64,000 bases of DNA from Ascochyta rabiei. Lineage: Eukaryota > Ascomycota > Dothideomycetes > Pleosporales > Didymellaceae. A program made the translations under genes and the position numbers. This document shows, in pieces, positions 11,425-21,976 of the stretch. The notes under the pieces were generated by a model, which ran no database searches, had not been told where the DNA came from, and saw nothing but the letters and a program-made list of their open reading frames with translations. Positions within the stretch are counted from its first letter, which is position 1; each line of letters begins with the position of its first letter. The DNA is taken from positions 186,001 to 250,000 of the forward strand of contig NC_082420.1 of assembly GCF_004011695.2 (NCBI RefSeq). Reading direction: 5' to 3'.

Positions 11425-12003
11425 CTAATTAGTCAGCTCATCGCGTTTCCCCTTTCGAACGAGCCTTTTCATCCGTTGCGATAGACTCCCGCCATGTCCG
11501 TTCGTTCCAAAGTTGTCTCCACTCCCTCCATCCAGCAACGACGCGCTATCATGCCTGCCTAACCCCCTTCCGCGCACTTCCTCTCCCCCATCACCATCTA
11601 CCATGAAGGCAGGCAGCACAAGTGACATCATCTGCAGCGCCGGCCAAGCCTCCAAACCGCCCTCTCTCGCCACATCTACACCATCTTTCCCGCTCCATCC
11701 TGACCACGTCTCCCATCCCCCCCCCCCTTGCGACCAAAACCACCTTCTCTTCCTCTCGTTACACTCACTACCGCATATTTACCCCCAATACCGAAATCCC
11801 CCCCCTATCTTCTAATGCATGGCGCGATCCTGACACTCCCCTACCCCTTCTGTACCTTTCCGAGCGCGTCTGACTCTGCACCGATAGCGATGACATGATT
11901 TACCTGTGGAGAGAGTGGGCGCGTGGGTGTCAGGGCGCAGTGAGTACATCGCTGAAGACGTGTGTGGGCAGGAGGGGTAGTGGGTGTCGAGTTCTGTGCA
12001 CAT
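11425..12003 (-). CDS. Possible small gene, structure unresolved
   Basis: On the minus strand an ATG at 12003 begins MCTELDTHYPSCPHT, resembling short fungal proteins with Met-Cys and spaced Cys/His at the N-terminus. About 200 bases downstream a second open stretch (about 11785 to 11425) ends in SLSQRMKRLVRKGKRDELTN and a stop, and looks like a protein C-terminus. The two are in different frames, and I could not fix the intron; a run of 11 C (G on this strand) at about 11717-11727 lies in the second stretch and could also shift the frame. Either this is a two-exon gene or two chance frames. It sits just after the rix7 gene on the same strand. Confidence 0.25.
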
Positions 12004-12261
12004 TGTGGCGGGTGGGTTGATGAGGATACTGTAGAGAAAGCGGGTGGGAGGTTGTGAGATTGCAAGGGGTTGGAGGAGTGCTTGAGAGGCTGAGAGATGG
12101 TAAAAGACGCAGGTTATGCGCAAGGAGCAGTGTCTTTGTTGTAGAAACAAAAGAGAGGTTTGGAGTCCGACACATGGTCCATAGTTTGCAAAATCTAGGT
12201 GGTGTACTCCTCGTACGTTCTTCAACTATCCTTGTTCTTTCGTTTATGCTTACACGATGCT

Positions 12262-14545
12262 CTAGAAGAGCTTCGTCTCGAAGCGCTTGCGCAGATCCTC
12301 ATACTTCTTAATGTCCCCAACACTAGGTCTAATCGTCTTGACTGCCTCCACAAGGTCAATCTCCTCGACAATGTCAGAACGGCGGCGGAGCGCGTGCTGA
12401 CCCGCCTTACGCAGCAAGCTCTCAAGATCGGCTCCTGAGAAGTTGTTGCATTCTTCGCGACGGCCCACCTCGGCCAGCTCGGGCCGGATGACTCCACGCT
12501 GTCGGATCAGCGCGCGCAAGATATCGACACGCTCTTCAGGTTTTGGTAGCTCGACGTACAACAGCGTCTCCAAACGGCCGGGACGCAACATAGCTTCATC
12601 GATCATTTCAGGACGGTTGGTAGCTGCAATGAGGTAGATACCTTCGCGCATGCTTAGACCATCTAGTTCGGTGAGCAGCGTGTTGACGACACGTGCAGAT
12701 GCTTCGTGTAGCTCGGTGGAGCGCTTGGGCACGAGAGCGTCCAGCTCGTCGAAGAAGATGACACACGGCACGGAGCTGCGGGCGCGCATGAAGACCTGGC
12801 GGAGGGCGCGTTCGGACTCTCCGACATACTGGCACGGAGTTAGTCCTAATACTAACATTACAGAAAAGACCGAGCAAACATACCTTGTTCAATAGCTCAG
12901 GGCCCTTGACGCTGATGAAGTTTGCTTTCGACTCTGCGGCTACGGCCTTGGCTAGCAATGTTTTACCACAACCAGGAGGTCCCCAGAGTAGCACGCCTGT
13001 GGGAGCAGAGATACCGACCTTGGCATATCGCTGTGGGTTTTGTATAGGCTCAACAATGGCCATTTCAAGCTCGTCGCGGACGCCTTCAAGGGCACCGACG
13101 TCACGCCATGTTGTGTCCGGCACTGTCGCAAAGCCTTCTCTCTTGGAAGAGGGCGTGATAGTAGGCAGTACCGCCTGGAAAGCCTCCATTGAGATGACTG
13201 AGTCTTCAAAACCCACAGGACGGATGGCGTCTTTGTCGCGTACTCGTAGAACTAGACGCCTCCAGGATCGTATTGTCTCGGCATCGTCAGCTGTGACCTT
13301 GGTCTCATCAACGTCCATCTCAGTTTCATTCGCTGCAGCTTGTAGTTCCAAAGCTTCGCGGTATCGCTCCATCTCCCAAGTACCCGCTTTACTGACCAAG
13401 TCTTTCAGGTCAGCGCCCACAAATCCAGCGGTCATCTTGGCGAGGCTGCCAAAGTTCACATCTTCCGAAAGTTTAGGTTTGCGTGTGAGAGCTCTCAAGA
13501 TGGACTCTCGCATAGCTTCGTTTGGCACACCCATGTTGATCTCCGTATCGAAACGCCCTCCGCGACGGAGCGCAGGATCCAGACTGTCCGGTCGGTTGGA
13601 GGCTGCCAGGACAATCACCGGCTTGCCATCGTTCCCTTCCATGGCCAAGCTGTCCATTGAGATGAGCAGTTGGGCAACGATACGCTTCTCCATCTGACTC
13701 TGCGCGTTGTCTCGCTTGGGTGCGATGACATCGATCTCATCAATGAAGATTAGGCAGGGTGCTACCTCCTTGGCACGTTCAAAATGCTCGCGAATTTGCT
13801 TTTCCGACTCTCCGGACATGCCTGATACGACAGATGGTCCAAGGATTTCGATGAACGGCACACCCAGTTCGGCTGCAGCCGCTCGGCAGATGACCGTCTT
13901 TCCGCATCCAGGAGGGCCGTGCAGCAGGATACCACGCGGGATAGGAATCTCTCTCTGAACGTACTCTTCTGGGCAGAGCAGTGGCAGGACAAGATGCTCT
14001 TTCAACTGGTTCATGACCTTGCTCACTCCACCGAGATCTTCCAGGCTAACGCCAGATGGCGGCGCGGTTTCGATCTTGGCCTCTTTTGCCTCCGCCTTTT
14101 TCTGTCTTTTGCTCTCACGTTCTCCGCTGGTCTTGGCGCCATCGCGTTTCTTGCCCTTCTCACCGTTGGCTGTGGAGGGAGCCACGGCCCCAGAGTTCGT
14201 CCACTGACCGACGATTTGCTTGTTCATCCAGTCAGCTGATTTACTCTCCTTCTCTTTCTGGGCCTTCTCTTCCATTTCGCCAAATTCGCCTTCGATATCA
14301 GCAATCTCGTCATCGACCTCGCTCTCGTCCTCTCGCATCACGTCAATCACACGTTCGATGGAGTCCTCCAGCTGCTTCTTGGGTCGTCTCTTGAGGCTAG
14401 AGTTGGACTTTTGTATGTACTCCTGAATGGTAGAGACACGCAGCTTGAGAGGTGACTCTGCTTTGTCGTCAAGATACTTGCGCACAATCTGGTAGATATC
14501 GCGATCCAGACCCTGCTGGAGGGAGGAGCGGCCGCGGGGCGCCAT
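12262..14545 (-). CDS. rix7: Rix7-type tandem AAA-ATPase, ribosome biogenesis
   Basis: Exons 14545-12884 and 12828-12262 (intron donor GTATGT, acceptor GCCAG) give 742 residues. The N-terminal region (about 1-165) is charged, with an early helical domain starting [20 protein letters not shown] and a Lys-rich nuclear-localisation-like stretch near 130-155. Two AAA modules follow: D1 with Walker A GPPGCGKT at 210-217 and Walker B FIDEID around 267-272; D2 with Walker A at 522-529 and Walker B FFDELD with D581/E582. The intron splits D2. All nucleotide-binding residues are intact. By family, Rix7 (NVL in animals) extracts factors from nucleolar pre-60S particles. An in-frame ATG lies 40 codons upstream (14665); I chose 14545 because the upstream stretch is not protein-like and homologous N-termini begin close to this point. 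Cdc48 is excluded by the N-terminal region and overall layout. Confidence 0.93.
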
Positions 14546-14823
14546 GTTGAACCTGTACCAATCTGGAAGGGACCGGGTGTCTGAGACGCACAGCGAGGCT
14601 CCACGCGATCTTGCTGACGTGGAAGCTCGAAGATGGCTGATGTTCCTGACAACCTCGAGTTCCAATCCACAAATATTTTGCCAGGCCTCGGACCAGGGTC
14701 TTAATCGATAAGGCTAGCGCGCCGGCCCAACCTCGGCGTCGTTGATGCGCCCGCCTACGTCAATCAAGGCAGGCACGCGGTCCAAGTCACTTACACTGAT
14801 GCGCTGATGGGATTACTGCCAGC
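14546..14823. promoter_or_regulatory. Shared divergent promoter of rix7 and vps20
   Basis: Only 278 bp separates the rix7 start (minus) and the vps20 start (plus), so both promoters must lie here. No TATA-like box was recognised. Confidence 0.5.
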
Positions 14824-15570
14824 ATGGGGAACTCAGGCAGCTCGAACAAGATCTCTGCCCAGGACAAGTGCGTTCGCGCACCCCAAGTTTCGGGCGCATA
14901 GTTAACGGCTGCAGGGCGATCCTGGACATGAAGAACCAGCGCGATAAGCTGCGCCAGTACCAGAAGCGCATCACTGTGCTGACCGATCGCGAGAAGGCGA
15001 TTGCGAAAGAATGCCTAGCCAAGGGCGATACAAATAGAGCCAAGCTGGCGCTCAGACGGAAGAAGTACCAAGAAGGTCTGATCCAGAAGACGGATGCGCA
15101 ACTAGCGCAGCTAGAGCAGCTCACGAGCGATGTCGAATTCGCGCTTGTGCAAAAGGATGTGTTGTATGGGTTGCAGCAAGGAACTGCAGTGCTGAAGGAG
15201 ATCCACAGAGAGATGGGCGGCATAGAGAATGTGGAGAAGCTGCTGGGCGAAAATGCCGAGGCGCGGGCATACCAAGAGGTGCGTCTGACCGTGGTGCTCT
15301 TGCCAACACCAGATGGGCTGACCTCGATCATTGCAGGAAATCAGCGAGCTCCTTGCGAACAAGATGTCCAACCAAGACGAAGACGAAGTCGAAGACGAGC
15401 TCGAGGCTCTCGAACAAGAAGTCAACGGCGACACGCTGCCCGATGCACCCATCAAACAACCCGAGTTCACGCCAGAGCAGAAAGCGCAGATGGCAAGAGA
15501 ACGGGCACAAAGAAGGGCTAGAGAGCGTGCTGCTGAGCAGGAGCAGGCGGCAGAACCCATGTTGGCATAG
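14824..15570 (+). CDS. vps20: ESCRT-III subunit Vps20 (CHMP6 family)
   Basis: Exons 14824-14867, 14915-15278 and 15337-15570 give 213 residues, the normal length. The protein begins MGNSGSSNKISAQDKAILDM: the Gly at position 2 fits the N-myristoylation seen in Vps20/CHMP6, and the AQD-AILDMKNQRDKL block is a Snf7-family hallmark. A basic helical core (RDKLRQYQKRI through ALRRKKYQEGLIQ) and an acidic C-terminal part with several Asp/Glu runs follow, as in autoinhibited ESCRT-III subunits. By family, it nucleates Snf7 polymers on endosomal membranes downstream of ESCRT-II. Introns have donors GTGCGT and acceptors TGCAG. The first intron falls in the 15th codon. Confidence 0.93.
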
Positions 15571-15941
15571 CGGTCAGCGGGCAGGTATGTGCATTGAGCG
15601 AGGCGTTGGGGTCATTCTGAGTACAGCGATAGCATCGATGGTCTGGAGACAGCCTTAGAAATCCTGACAAGAACAGACGGTGCTTCTACTGTGCACGTGC
15701 TTACCATTTCTGCCCCAAGGCGCGACGTCCCAGTGACGATCATGTCTTATGATGTACACGATTGCTCACTGCTTCTTCCATCTGCGCACCACACCACCAA
15801 CCTTACTGCAACATTGAACCACACTTGTCACCTGTGCAGCCGAGCCCAGCTGAGCACCAAGCAACCACGATTCACAGCTCAAGCTACCCCGCTACCCCGC
15901 TACTCCGCCAACACCACGCTCCAACGTCACCACCACTCAAC

Positions 15942-16610
15942 ATGTCCCACTGCCACGACGAATCGCACGATCACGATCACGATCACGAGCACAGCCATGG
16001 CGAGCACGATCACAGCGACGACATCACGCCCGCGCTCCAAAACATACTCTACTCGCAAATCGACTTCAGCGCCCTCCGCACGCTCAACGAAGACGAATCG
16101 AACAGCGGGCGGGCCATCTGCCAGAAGACATGGGCACAGCGCCTCGACCCCACGCCCGAGGTGGTTTCCAGCGCCGACGAGCAGCTGCTCATGATGGTTC
16201 CGTTCACGGGGCAGGTGCGACTACACAGCCTACTGGTGCGGACGAGCGATTCTCCATCCAGTCCGAAGACGCTCAAGGTGTTTGCGAATTTCGGCGACGA
16301 CATGGATTTCGAAACGGCGTCTGAGAAGCAGCCGACACAGACGCTGGAGATCAGTCAGACAAACGAGGTGCAGGAGATTCCCGTGAAGCGCGTGCACTTC
16401 AACAGCACAAGGAACCTTGCGCTGTTCTTCGAGGACAATTGGAGCCAAGGAGAGGTGGACGAGACGAGGATTAGCTATTTGGCGTTCAAGGGCGACTTTA
16501 TGAAGCTGAACAAGGAGCCGGTCAGCGTGCTGTATGAGGCTGCGGCGAACCCTGCAGACCACAAGGCTATTGCCGGAGTCAAGGAGGGACTGGGGAGGGG
16601 GATACAGTAA
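15942..16610 (+). CDS. PITH-domain protein (PITHD1/TXNL1 C-terminal family)
   Basis: One exon of 222 residues. The N-terminus is a striking His/Asp repeat (MSHCHDESHDHDHDHEHSHG), which could bind metal. The rest matches the PITH domain: an early QIDFSALRTLNEDE segment, a strand region with SADEQLLMMVPFTGQVRLHSL, then LKVFANFGDDMDF and the conserved-type TRNLALFFEDNW and TRISYLAFKGDF. PITH domains associate with the 26S proteasome in thioredoxin-like 1; there is no thioredoxin domain here, so it is PITHD1-like. The start is the ATG giving the His-rich tail; an upstream open frame is not protein-like. Confidence 0.9.
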   Translation: MSHCHDESHDHDHDHEHSHGEHDHSDDITPALQNILYSQIDFSALRTLNEDESNSGRAICQKTWAQRLDPTPEVVSSADEQLLMMVPFTGQVRLHSLLVRTSDSPSSPKTLKVFANFGDDMDFETASEKQPTQTLEISQTNEVQEIPVKRVHFNSTRNLALFFEDNWSQGEVDETRISYLAFKGDFMKLNKEPVSVLYEAAANPADHKAIAGVKEGLGRGIQ

Positions 16611-17000
16611 ACCAAGCGGCGGAGGGGGATGCAGCATGCAAAAGCGATTGTGTTCAAACTTGCTTTTCGCAGCACACGTTCACATGTTCACATGTTCAGC
16701 CTTGCTATTCTACACGAGGGTTTTGCGGTCTGCCGTGTCAGCTGAGAGTACCGCCATCTCGAGCAGAGGAACATACATCTTGTATCGTTCGTTTCGTGGG
16801 TATCATCTCGCGGCGAGTGCGTCGTATCCAAGCTCACATCTGGGACTGGCCGTCTCTGCGCGTCGGTGGAACGAGGTCCAATCCACGCAGGCCCCAGCCC
16901 TGACCTTGCTCTGACTTTTTTGCAAGGCTTGCCCGTCATAGATTCCTCCATCTTCATCCAAATCGCTGTCCATGTCGAATTCTCATCGCAGCCCCCCAGA

Positions 17001-17352
17001 TCAGACGTGCCTCGTACTCCCCAGCACATCGCCATGCACCTTTGTCCAATCAATCTTCCCATCCACATCCTCATCCACCCGCCCGCACACGGCCACACTG
17101 TCGCCCCGCACAATGTACAGTCCCAGCGGCACTTCTTCGCTCGGCACGCCGTCCTCGGCTGGTCGAATGATGCGCTCGTATGCGTCGGCTAGCACTAGGT
17201 TCATCGATCCGTCGCACGAGAAGAGCGTGCCGACCATGGTTCGTCCGTCGAGCGTCAGGACGGATACTTTTTCTGACGAGGTTCAGGGCGGTGTAGACTA
17301 CGCAGAGAGGGGAGGGGGGGAGGTTACTGTTGAGATAGGCGTTTAGTGCCAT
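17001..17352 (-). CDS. lsm8: U6 snRNA-associated Sm-like protein Lsm8
   Basis: Exons 17352-17328 (25 nt) and 17272-17001 join through a 54-nt intron (donor GTAACC, acceptor GTCAG) to 98 residues. The spliced protein starts MALNAYLNKKVSVLTLDGRT, continues MVGTLFSCDGSMNLVLADAYER (Sm1, with the Asp-Gly and Asn-Leu pattern) and has Sm2 as LGLYIVRGDSVAVCGRVDE. The phrase GLYIVRGDSVAV is characteristic of Lsm8 rather than other Lsm proteins. By family it defines the nuclear Lsm2-8 ring that binds the 3' end of U6 snRNA. Without the tiny first exon the Sm1 strand would be missing, which supports the splice. Confidence 0.92.
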
Positions 17353-17904
17353 TGTTGTGTAGGTTGTAGAGTCGCGGTGCTTGGGGCGCACGGTAGGGTC
17401 GACGGCGCGAGGTGTTGGAGCTTGTGGTCTACGCGTGTAGTATAGACGCGCGGTGATGTTGATGGGTATGGGGAAGAGCGGTTCGAGCAGTGGTTATGAA
17501 CTTGGTGAGTGCTTTGATGCGCACGCTGCTCGACCGGCAGAGCTTCAGCTTCCACACTGCGCAAGGTCCGTGCGTTGATGCCGGCCAGTTAGATGCAGCT
17601 GCTCTCCGCAAAAGCGATTCTGCGCTCGCCCTGTGCTACCGGTATGCCCGTCTTGGGAGGTGAAACGGGTATCTAGTAATCTACACCGTTCAAGAATTGC
17701 ATGTGCAGCCTCGCCTCACATGTGCACTTGCATCTGTCAACCATCGGCCTTGAGTCGAGAGCTCTGTCTGGCCGCCATCTGCTCGTCTCCAAGACGCCAT
17801 CCGTCACCTTGTCGACCAGAATGCTGGGGGACATGTGTGTTCCAGTCAATTGGCACTCCACACGTCCAAACACCATGTGTTCGCTTTCCCACTAATCCAA
17901 CGCT
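17353..17904. other. Intergenic divergent region between lsm8 and the membrane-protein gene
   Basis: About 550 bp, presumably holding both promoters. No feature was recognised. Confidence 0.4.
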
Positions 17905-18975
17905 ATGGCCTTCCAAGTCGATAATGATGCGCTGCCGACAGCAAATATCACACCACTACCTATGGCGATGACAGCTGCTGCGTTCCTGGGGATTGCCTGG
18001 TATCTGATTGTCGAAGTCAGTGTGCGTCTGCTGTCAAGGGCAACACGCCGGAGTCTCTACTTCTGGTCTTGCCTCGCCTGTTCCTGGGGCATCATCACCC
18101 ATGCCCTTCTCATCACACTCTTGGACTTCAAGGTCTGGGAGAGCTATGGCGCCATTGTCATCATTCATATGTCATGGTGTACACACGTCGTATCGCAGTC
18201 CATCGTCCTCTACTCAAGACTCAACCTGGTCCTGCAGAGACTCGAGACTGGACACTATGTGCTCTACATGATCATTGTCAACTCTGTCATCTTCGGCCTC
18301 GGAACTGTCGTGCTGGGCATGGTCGCTGTAAGCTTTTCGCACTGGTGCACAGCGACAGCAACAATTAACAAGAACCAGCGCCACCCTACCATGGTCCACA
18401 GACTCGGTCCCGCCAATCTTAAATGGGACAAGATCGAACTTGCTGCGTTCTTCGTCCAGGAGACTATGATCTCCCTCCTCTACATCCGCGAAACAGCGCG
18501 CCACCTGCAGAATGTCGCTCTCCTCGGCACAAACGCGCGCACTACACGGCGTGTCCTTTATCACCTGATCTTCGTAAACATCTTCATCATCTGTCTGGAC
18601 TGCAGCCTTATCGGCCTGTGCTATGCAGACTTTTTCTTCCTGCAGGGCTACTACAAAGCCGCCGTGTACGCCGTCAAGCTGCGCACAGAGTTTACAATAC
18701 TGAACCAGTTGCGGTCATCGCTGCCAGGCTCGTCTGAGCTGGAAAGCGAATTTCGAGTGTATGAGAGGTCGGGAAGTAGGCATCTGGGAGGAGGAGGAGG
18801 AGGAGGAGGAGGAGGAGGCGGGGTCCTGCAGAGTGCGAGGCGAGGCGCCGATAGTCAGGATAGTGACATCCAGATGGTCGTTGTGCGAAGCGGGAGACAT
18901 GGCGGAATTACGATACAGAAAGACGTCGTTATTTCATCGACGAGGAGGGATGAGAGTGATAGTTTTGAGGCTTGA
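17905..18975 (+). CDS. Seven-helix integral membrane protein, DUF7703-like
   Basis: One exon of 356 residues. Seven hydrophobic segments are visible, beginning near residues 20-45, then about 52-72, 76-96, 112-137, 170-190 (weaker), 210-235 and 238-258, followed by a polar tail of about 90 residues. The layout and phrases such as YSRLNLVLQ and RETARHLQNVALL recall a family of fungal membrane proteins annotated DUF7703, with no assigned function; this is recognition from memory. The tail contains 12 consecutive Gly from a GGA repeat. The general shape is GPCR-like, but no G-protein motif was identified. Confidence 0.8.
   Translation: MAFQVDNDALPTANITPLPMAMTAAAFLGIAWYLIVEVSVRLLSRATRRSLYFWSCLACSWGIITHALLITLLDFKVWESYGAIVIIHMSWCTHVVSQSIVLYSRLNLVLQRLETGHYVLYMIIVNSVIFGLGTVVLGMVAVSFSHWCTATATINKNQRHPTMVHRLGPANLKWDKIELAAFFVQETMISLLYIRETARHLQNVALLGTNARTTRRVLYHLIFVNIFIICLDCSLIGLCYADFFFLQGYYKAAVYAVKLRTEFTILNQLRSSLPGSSELESEFRVYERSGSRHLGGGGGGGGGGGGVLQSARRGADSQDSDIQMVVVRSGRHGGITIQKDVVISSTRRDESDSFEA
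18787..18822 (+). repeat. (GGA)10 coding microsatellite
   Basis: Ten GGA triplets followed by GGC GGG encode 12 glycines in the cytosolic tail of the seven-helix protein. The tract keeps the frame and is likely to vary in length between strains (inference). Confidence 0.9.
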
Positions 18976-20199
18976 CTGTGGACCAGTTATCCAGACCCTC
19001 GACCCTTTCCAAACATTTGTTTTGTTGCAATCGGACTGTATCTGCGCGACTTCTTTGGAACGCTGCATGGTTGAGCAAGAAGTTTTCCCATGATTGAATA
19101 CATGTGTGCGACGCGCGTCGATGTCGTGTGGTGTATGCGCGCTGCTGACAGTTCGAAGCCTGGACGGGAGGTCGCCGACCTGAATACTTATTCGGCTGGG
19201 GTATCCTAATTGAGCTTGGGACAGGAGTTGATTGGTAGTGTAGCATTCGTCAAACTTCACCACTACATGTAATCGCGATACGAGTTGGGTCGCTGAGGGT
19301 GTGCACAATGGCGTTGGCAGTCAAGGATGATGCTGCAGCTAGGAGCCTAGCGTGGATGGTGGTCTGGACGATCCAAAATCGCTGAGCAGATCTCCAATCC
19401 CGTCGCCCTGTCCACAACCCTCGTCTTTACTATGTAAACACGCCTACCACGATCGTCAGGACTGCATTAAGTCAAAAACCATGCGGCTGCAAATGCCGGT
19501 GCTGAACACACAGCCAGATTGAACGAGACTGCGCGAGTGCGATAGGGTCGATGAGCATCTGACATGGTCCCCGCGTTGCGGCATTGACAGAACCATCTAC
19601 GCCCTACCAGCAGCCCTGTCCTGGGGCGAAGCCGCCGCGAACCCCACATCGAGGCTTGCAAGCCTCAAGAGCCACCGTTTGACGCAGATCAAATCATCCC
19701 AGTCGCTTGCGTTTTCCACCTCGAACATGGTCTCCCACAAGAGGCAGAGATCCCGATTGAAATGGAGGAACCAGAAGGCCCTGTGGTAGACGCATCGCCC
19801 AACATCTTTGATTCTTGTCACGCCTGCCAGGCGCTGGGGGGCGACGGCCATTCAGTCCGAGGTGCGCTGATTCGCTTAGGCCGATGCGCTCGAACAGGAT
19901 AGGATTGACCGAAAAGTAGCCGCATCTCCACCTTTCTGTTTTTAACGTCAGCTGCAAGTCTTTCGCACAACACCTCTGGGCAGGAACAGAACACTGACGT
20001 GGCTGACTCATTCGACGTTCCTATCCAATCCCTTCTACCGACGCATCTTTCCGGCGTACCTGCGTCGGCCCACGTTCTTGGACTCCTGCGGAGGCGACGG
20101 GCCTACGGGCGCGCTGCTATGACGAACTAAGGAGGGGTCCTGGTGCCTCGCGAGCACTTCCTGTTACGTCACGCGAATCTGGGTCGCTGGGCTACGAAG
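18976..20199. other. Intergenic region with one doubtful minus-strand frame
   Basis: No well-supported gene. On the minus strand, 19851-19597 encodes 84 residues with some protein-like character (VYHRAFWFLHFNRDLCLLWE, then DWDDLICVKRWLLRL), but there is no family match and its surroundings give no extra exon. I record it only as a possibility. A TTACGTCA half-palindromic CRE-like site lies at 20163-20170 in the leader of the next gene. Confidence 0.3.
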
Positions 20200-21976
20200 A
20201 TGAGTGGTACTGCGCCCCGCAAAGGCACGCGGCGAGCTTGCGATCCTTGCTCTGTCAGGAAGGTGCGCTGCGACGGCAACCAACCATGTTCTCGGTGCGA
20301 GGCCGCAAGTTGGGACTGCACGTATCTCAAGACGCATGGGAAATCCGGCCCCAAAGGACCGCGTCGGACCACAGAGGCAGCTATCAGAAGGCTGCAGGAG
20401 CGTAGCAAGAGCAGTCAAGAAGGAGGTTCCAGGAGTAACAGCGAGGCAAGCTTTGATCTTGGGAGTCCGAGTTCAACTGAGTACCCCTACGTCGAACAAC
20501 TGCCACCCATTAGCGATGTTGAGGCCGAACAAATGGGATGGCCTGACTCAATGAGCCCTGTATTCCCGATATCGCAAAAGGAGCCCCAACGGATATCAAC
20601 ATCCTGTATCTCACAGTATCTGGACGTGTATCAGTCGCGCGGGTATGGAATCTGGCCTGTTGTTGATGCCGAAGCTTTGACTGCACGTCTCCTCACTCAT
20701 CCAGATGATGTGGAAGCTTATGCCCTTGCAACGGCTATTTCTGCCGCCATTGTGAGCCAGTTCTCCATTGATGCTGAGCCGAATAGTCCCGTCGAGGGCC
20801 ATTACCGTGTATCGAGTGGTGCGTTCGAGGCGGAGGCTAAACGCACGCGCGTCGAATCAGACCACCTGGAACACATCACCATTTTCTCGATTCTGGGCAG
20901 CTTTTTCTTACATGTTCACGCTGCCAATGTCGGTCGCATGAACGCATCAACGGTCTATCTTGGGGAAGCAATCACGAAAGCACACATTCTCGGTCTGCAC
21001 AAAGCTTCGTGCTACGAGTTCATGAGGATCGAGCAGGTGCAGCAACATCTAAGGTTGTACTGGCTTCTCTTCATCACCGAAAGGGCACACTCGATCCAGC
21101 ACGATGTACCGACAATGTTGAAACGAGCCCCGGATTTGCCGCCATTGGAGAACCTCAATGACGGCTCAGTGACACCTGCTTTCGTGCAGCTGTGCCGCTT
21201 GTTCAACATTCTGGATATCACCATTACAGCGGATCCCTCCACGGCTCGAGGAGCGCTTGCTCTAGCTCAGCAGCAGCTCAGTAGCGACGAGGCTCCGCTC
21301 AGCCTTGAAAATGAGTTGCAACGGGCTGACATCTCCATGACACAGCAGTGGATGCGAATATTTCTATGGCAGCATGCATTAAACGTTACCAACCTAAGCA
21401 GCATGAATAACGACAACGAATTTTCTTTCTCATTCCCAGCGCAGGTGGCTCAGAACGTTCTCAGCAATCTCAGCAGTCTGTCCAAGCAGAGCGTGGAGGC
21501 GCACGGTCCCGGCATGGTATGCACATAGTCTTAGTCATGCGTAAGCGTCGCTGCTAATGACTGCGCAGGAGTCGAAGATATTCGACGTCGCCAACTCTCT
21601 GGCAGACGTTATGATAATCATGCCCGTTATGAATCACGAATCGCATTTCGGCATCGGCCCACGAGATCTCATCCACTCCCTTTCGCAAGTACTTTCCTCC
21701 TTCCGAGGCGGAAACCCCGCGGTCATCAATATCCTCCAGGACAAGCTGACGCAGTTGGGCATGTCGGTCGGTTCGCCGCAGAAACTGCTCGAGTTGTCTT
21801 CCCCGGAAGAAGAAAAGGACGAGTGGCACGGTGAACGATCCATGTCTGCGCCCTCCAGTCATCGTTCATCCTACCCTCCAGCCACGCCGCTTTCATCTGC
21901 CTTTCCTGCAGGCGCCAACTTGGGCGGTCAGTCGCCTACGTTTCCATCGAGTATGAGCATGGATGGTAACTACTGA
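20200..21976 (+). CDS. Zn2Cys6 transcription factor with fungal_trans middle region
   Basis: Exons 20200-21516 and 21569-21976 (donor GTATGC, acceptor GCGCAG) give 574 residues. The binuclear cluster has Cys at 14, 17, 24, 30, 33 and 40 (C-x2-C-x6-C-x5-C-x2-C-x6-C), followed by a basic linker with GPKGPRR. Residues about 145-400 form the regulatory middle homology region: a segment SQYLDVYQSRGYGIWPVVDAE, and later RLYWLLFITERAHSIQ. The tail is Ser/Pro-rich. The start at 20200 is the first ATG in frame, 12 codons before the cluster. The short linker with GPKG resembles the maltose/amylase-regulator type of cluster, but this is not enough to name a target pathway. Confidence 0.9.
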
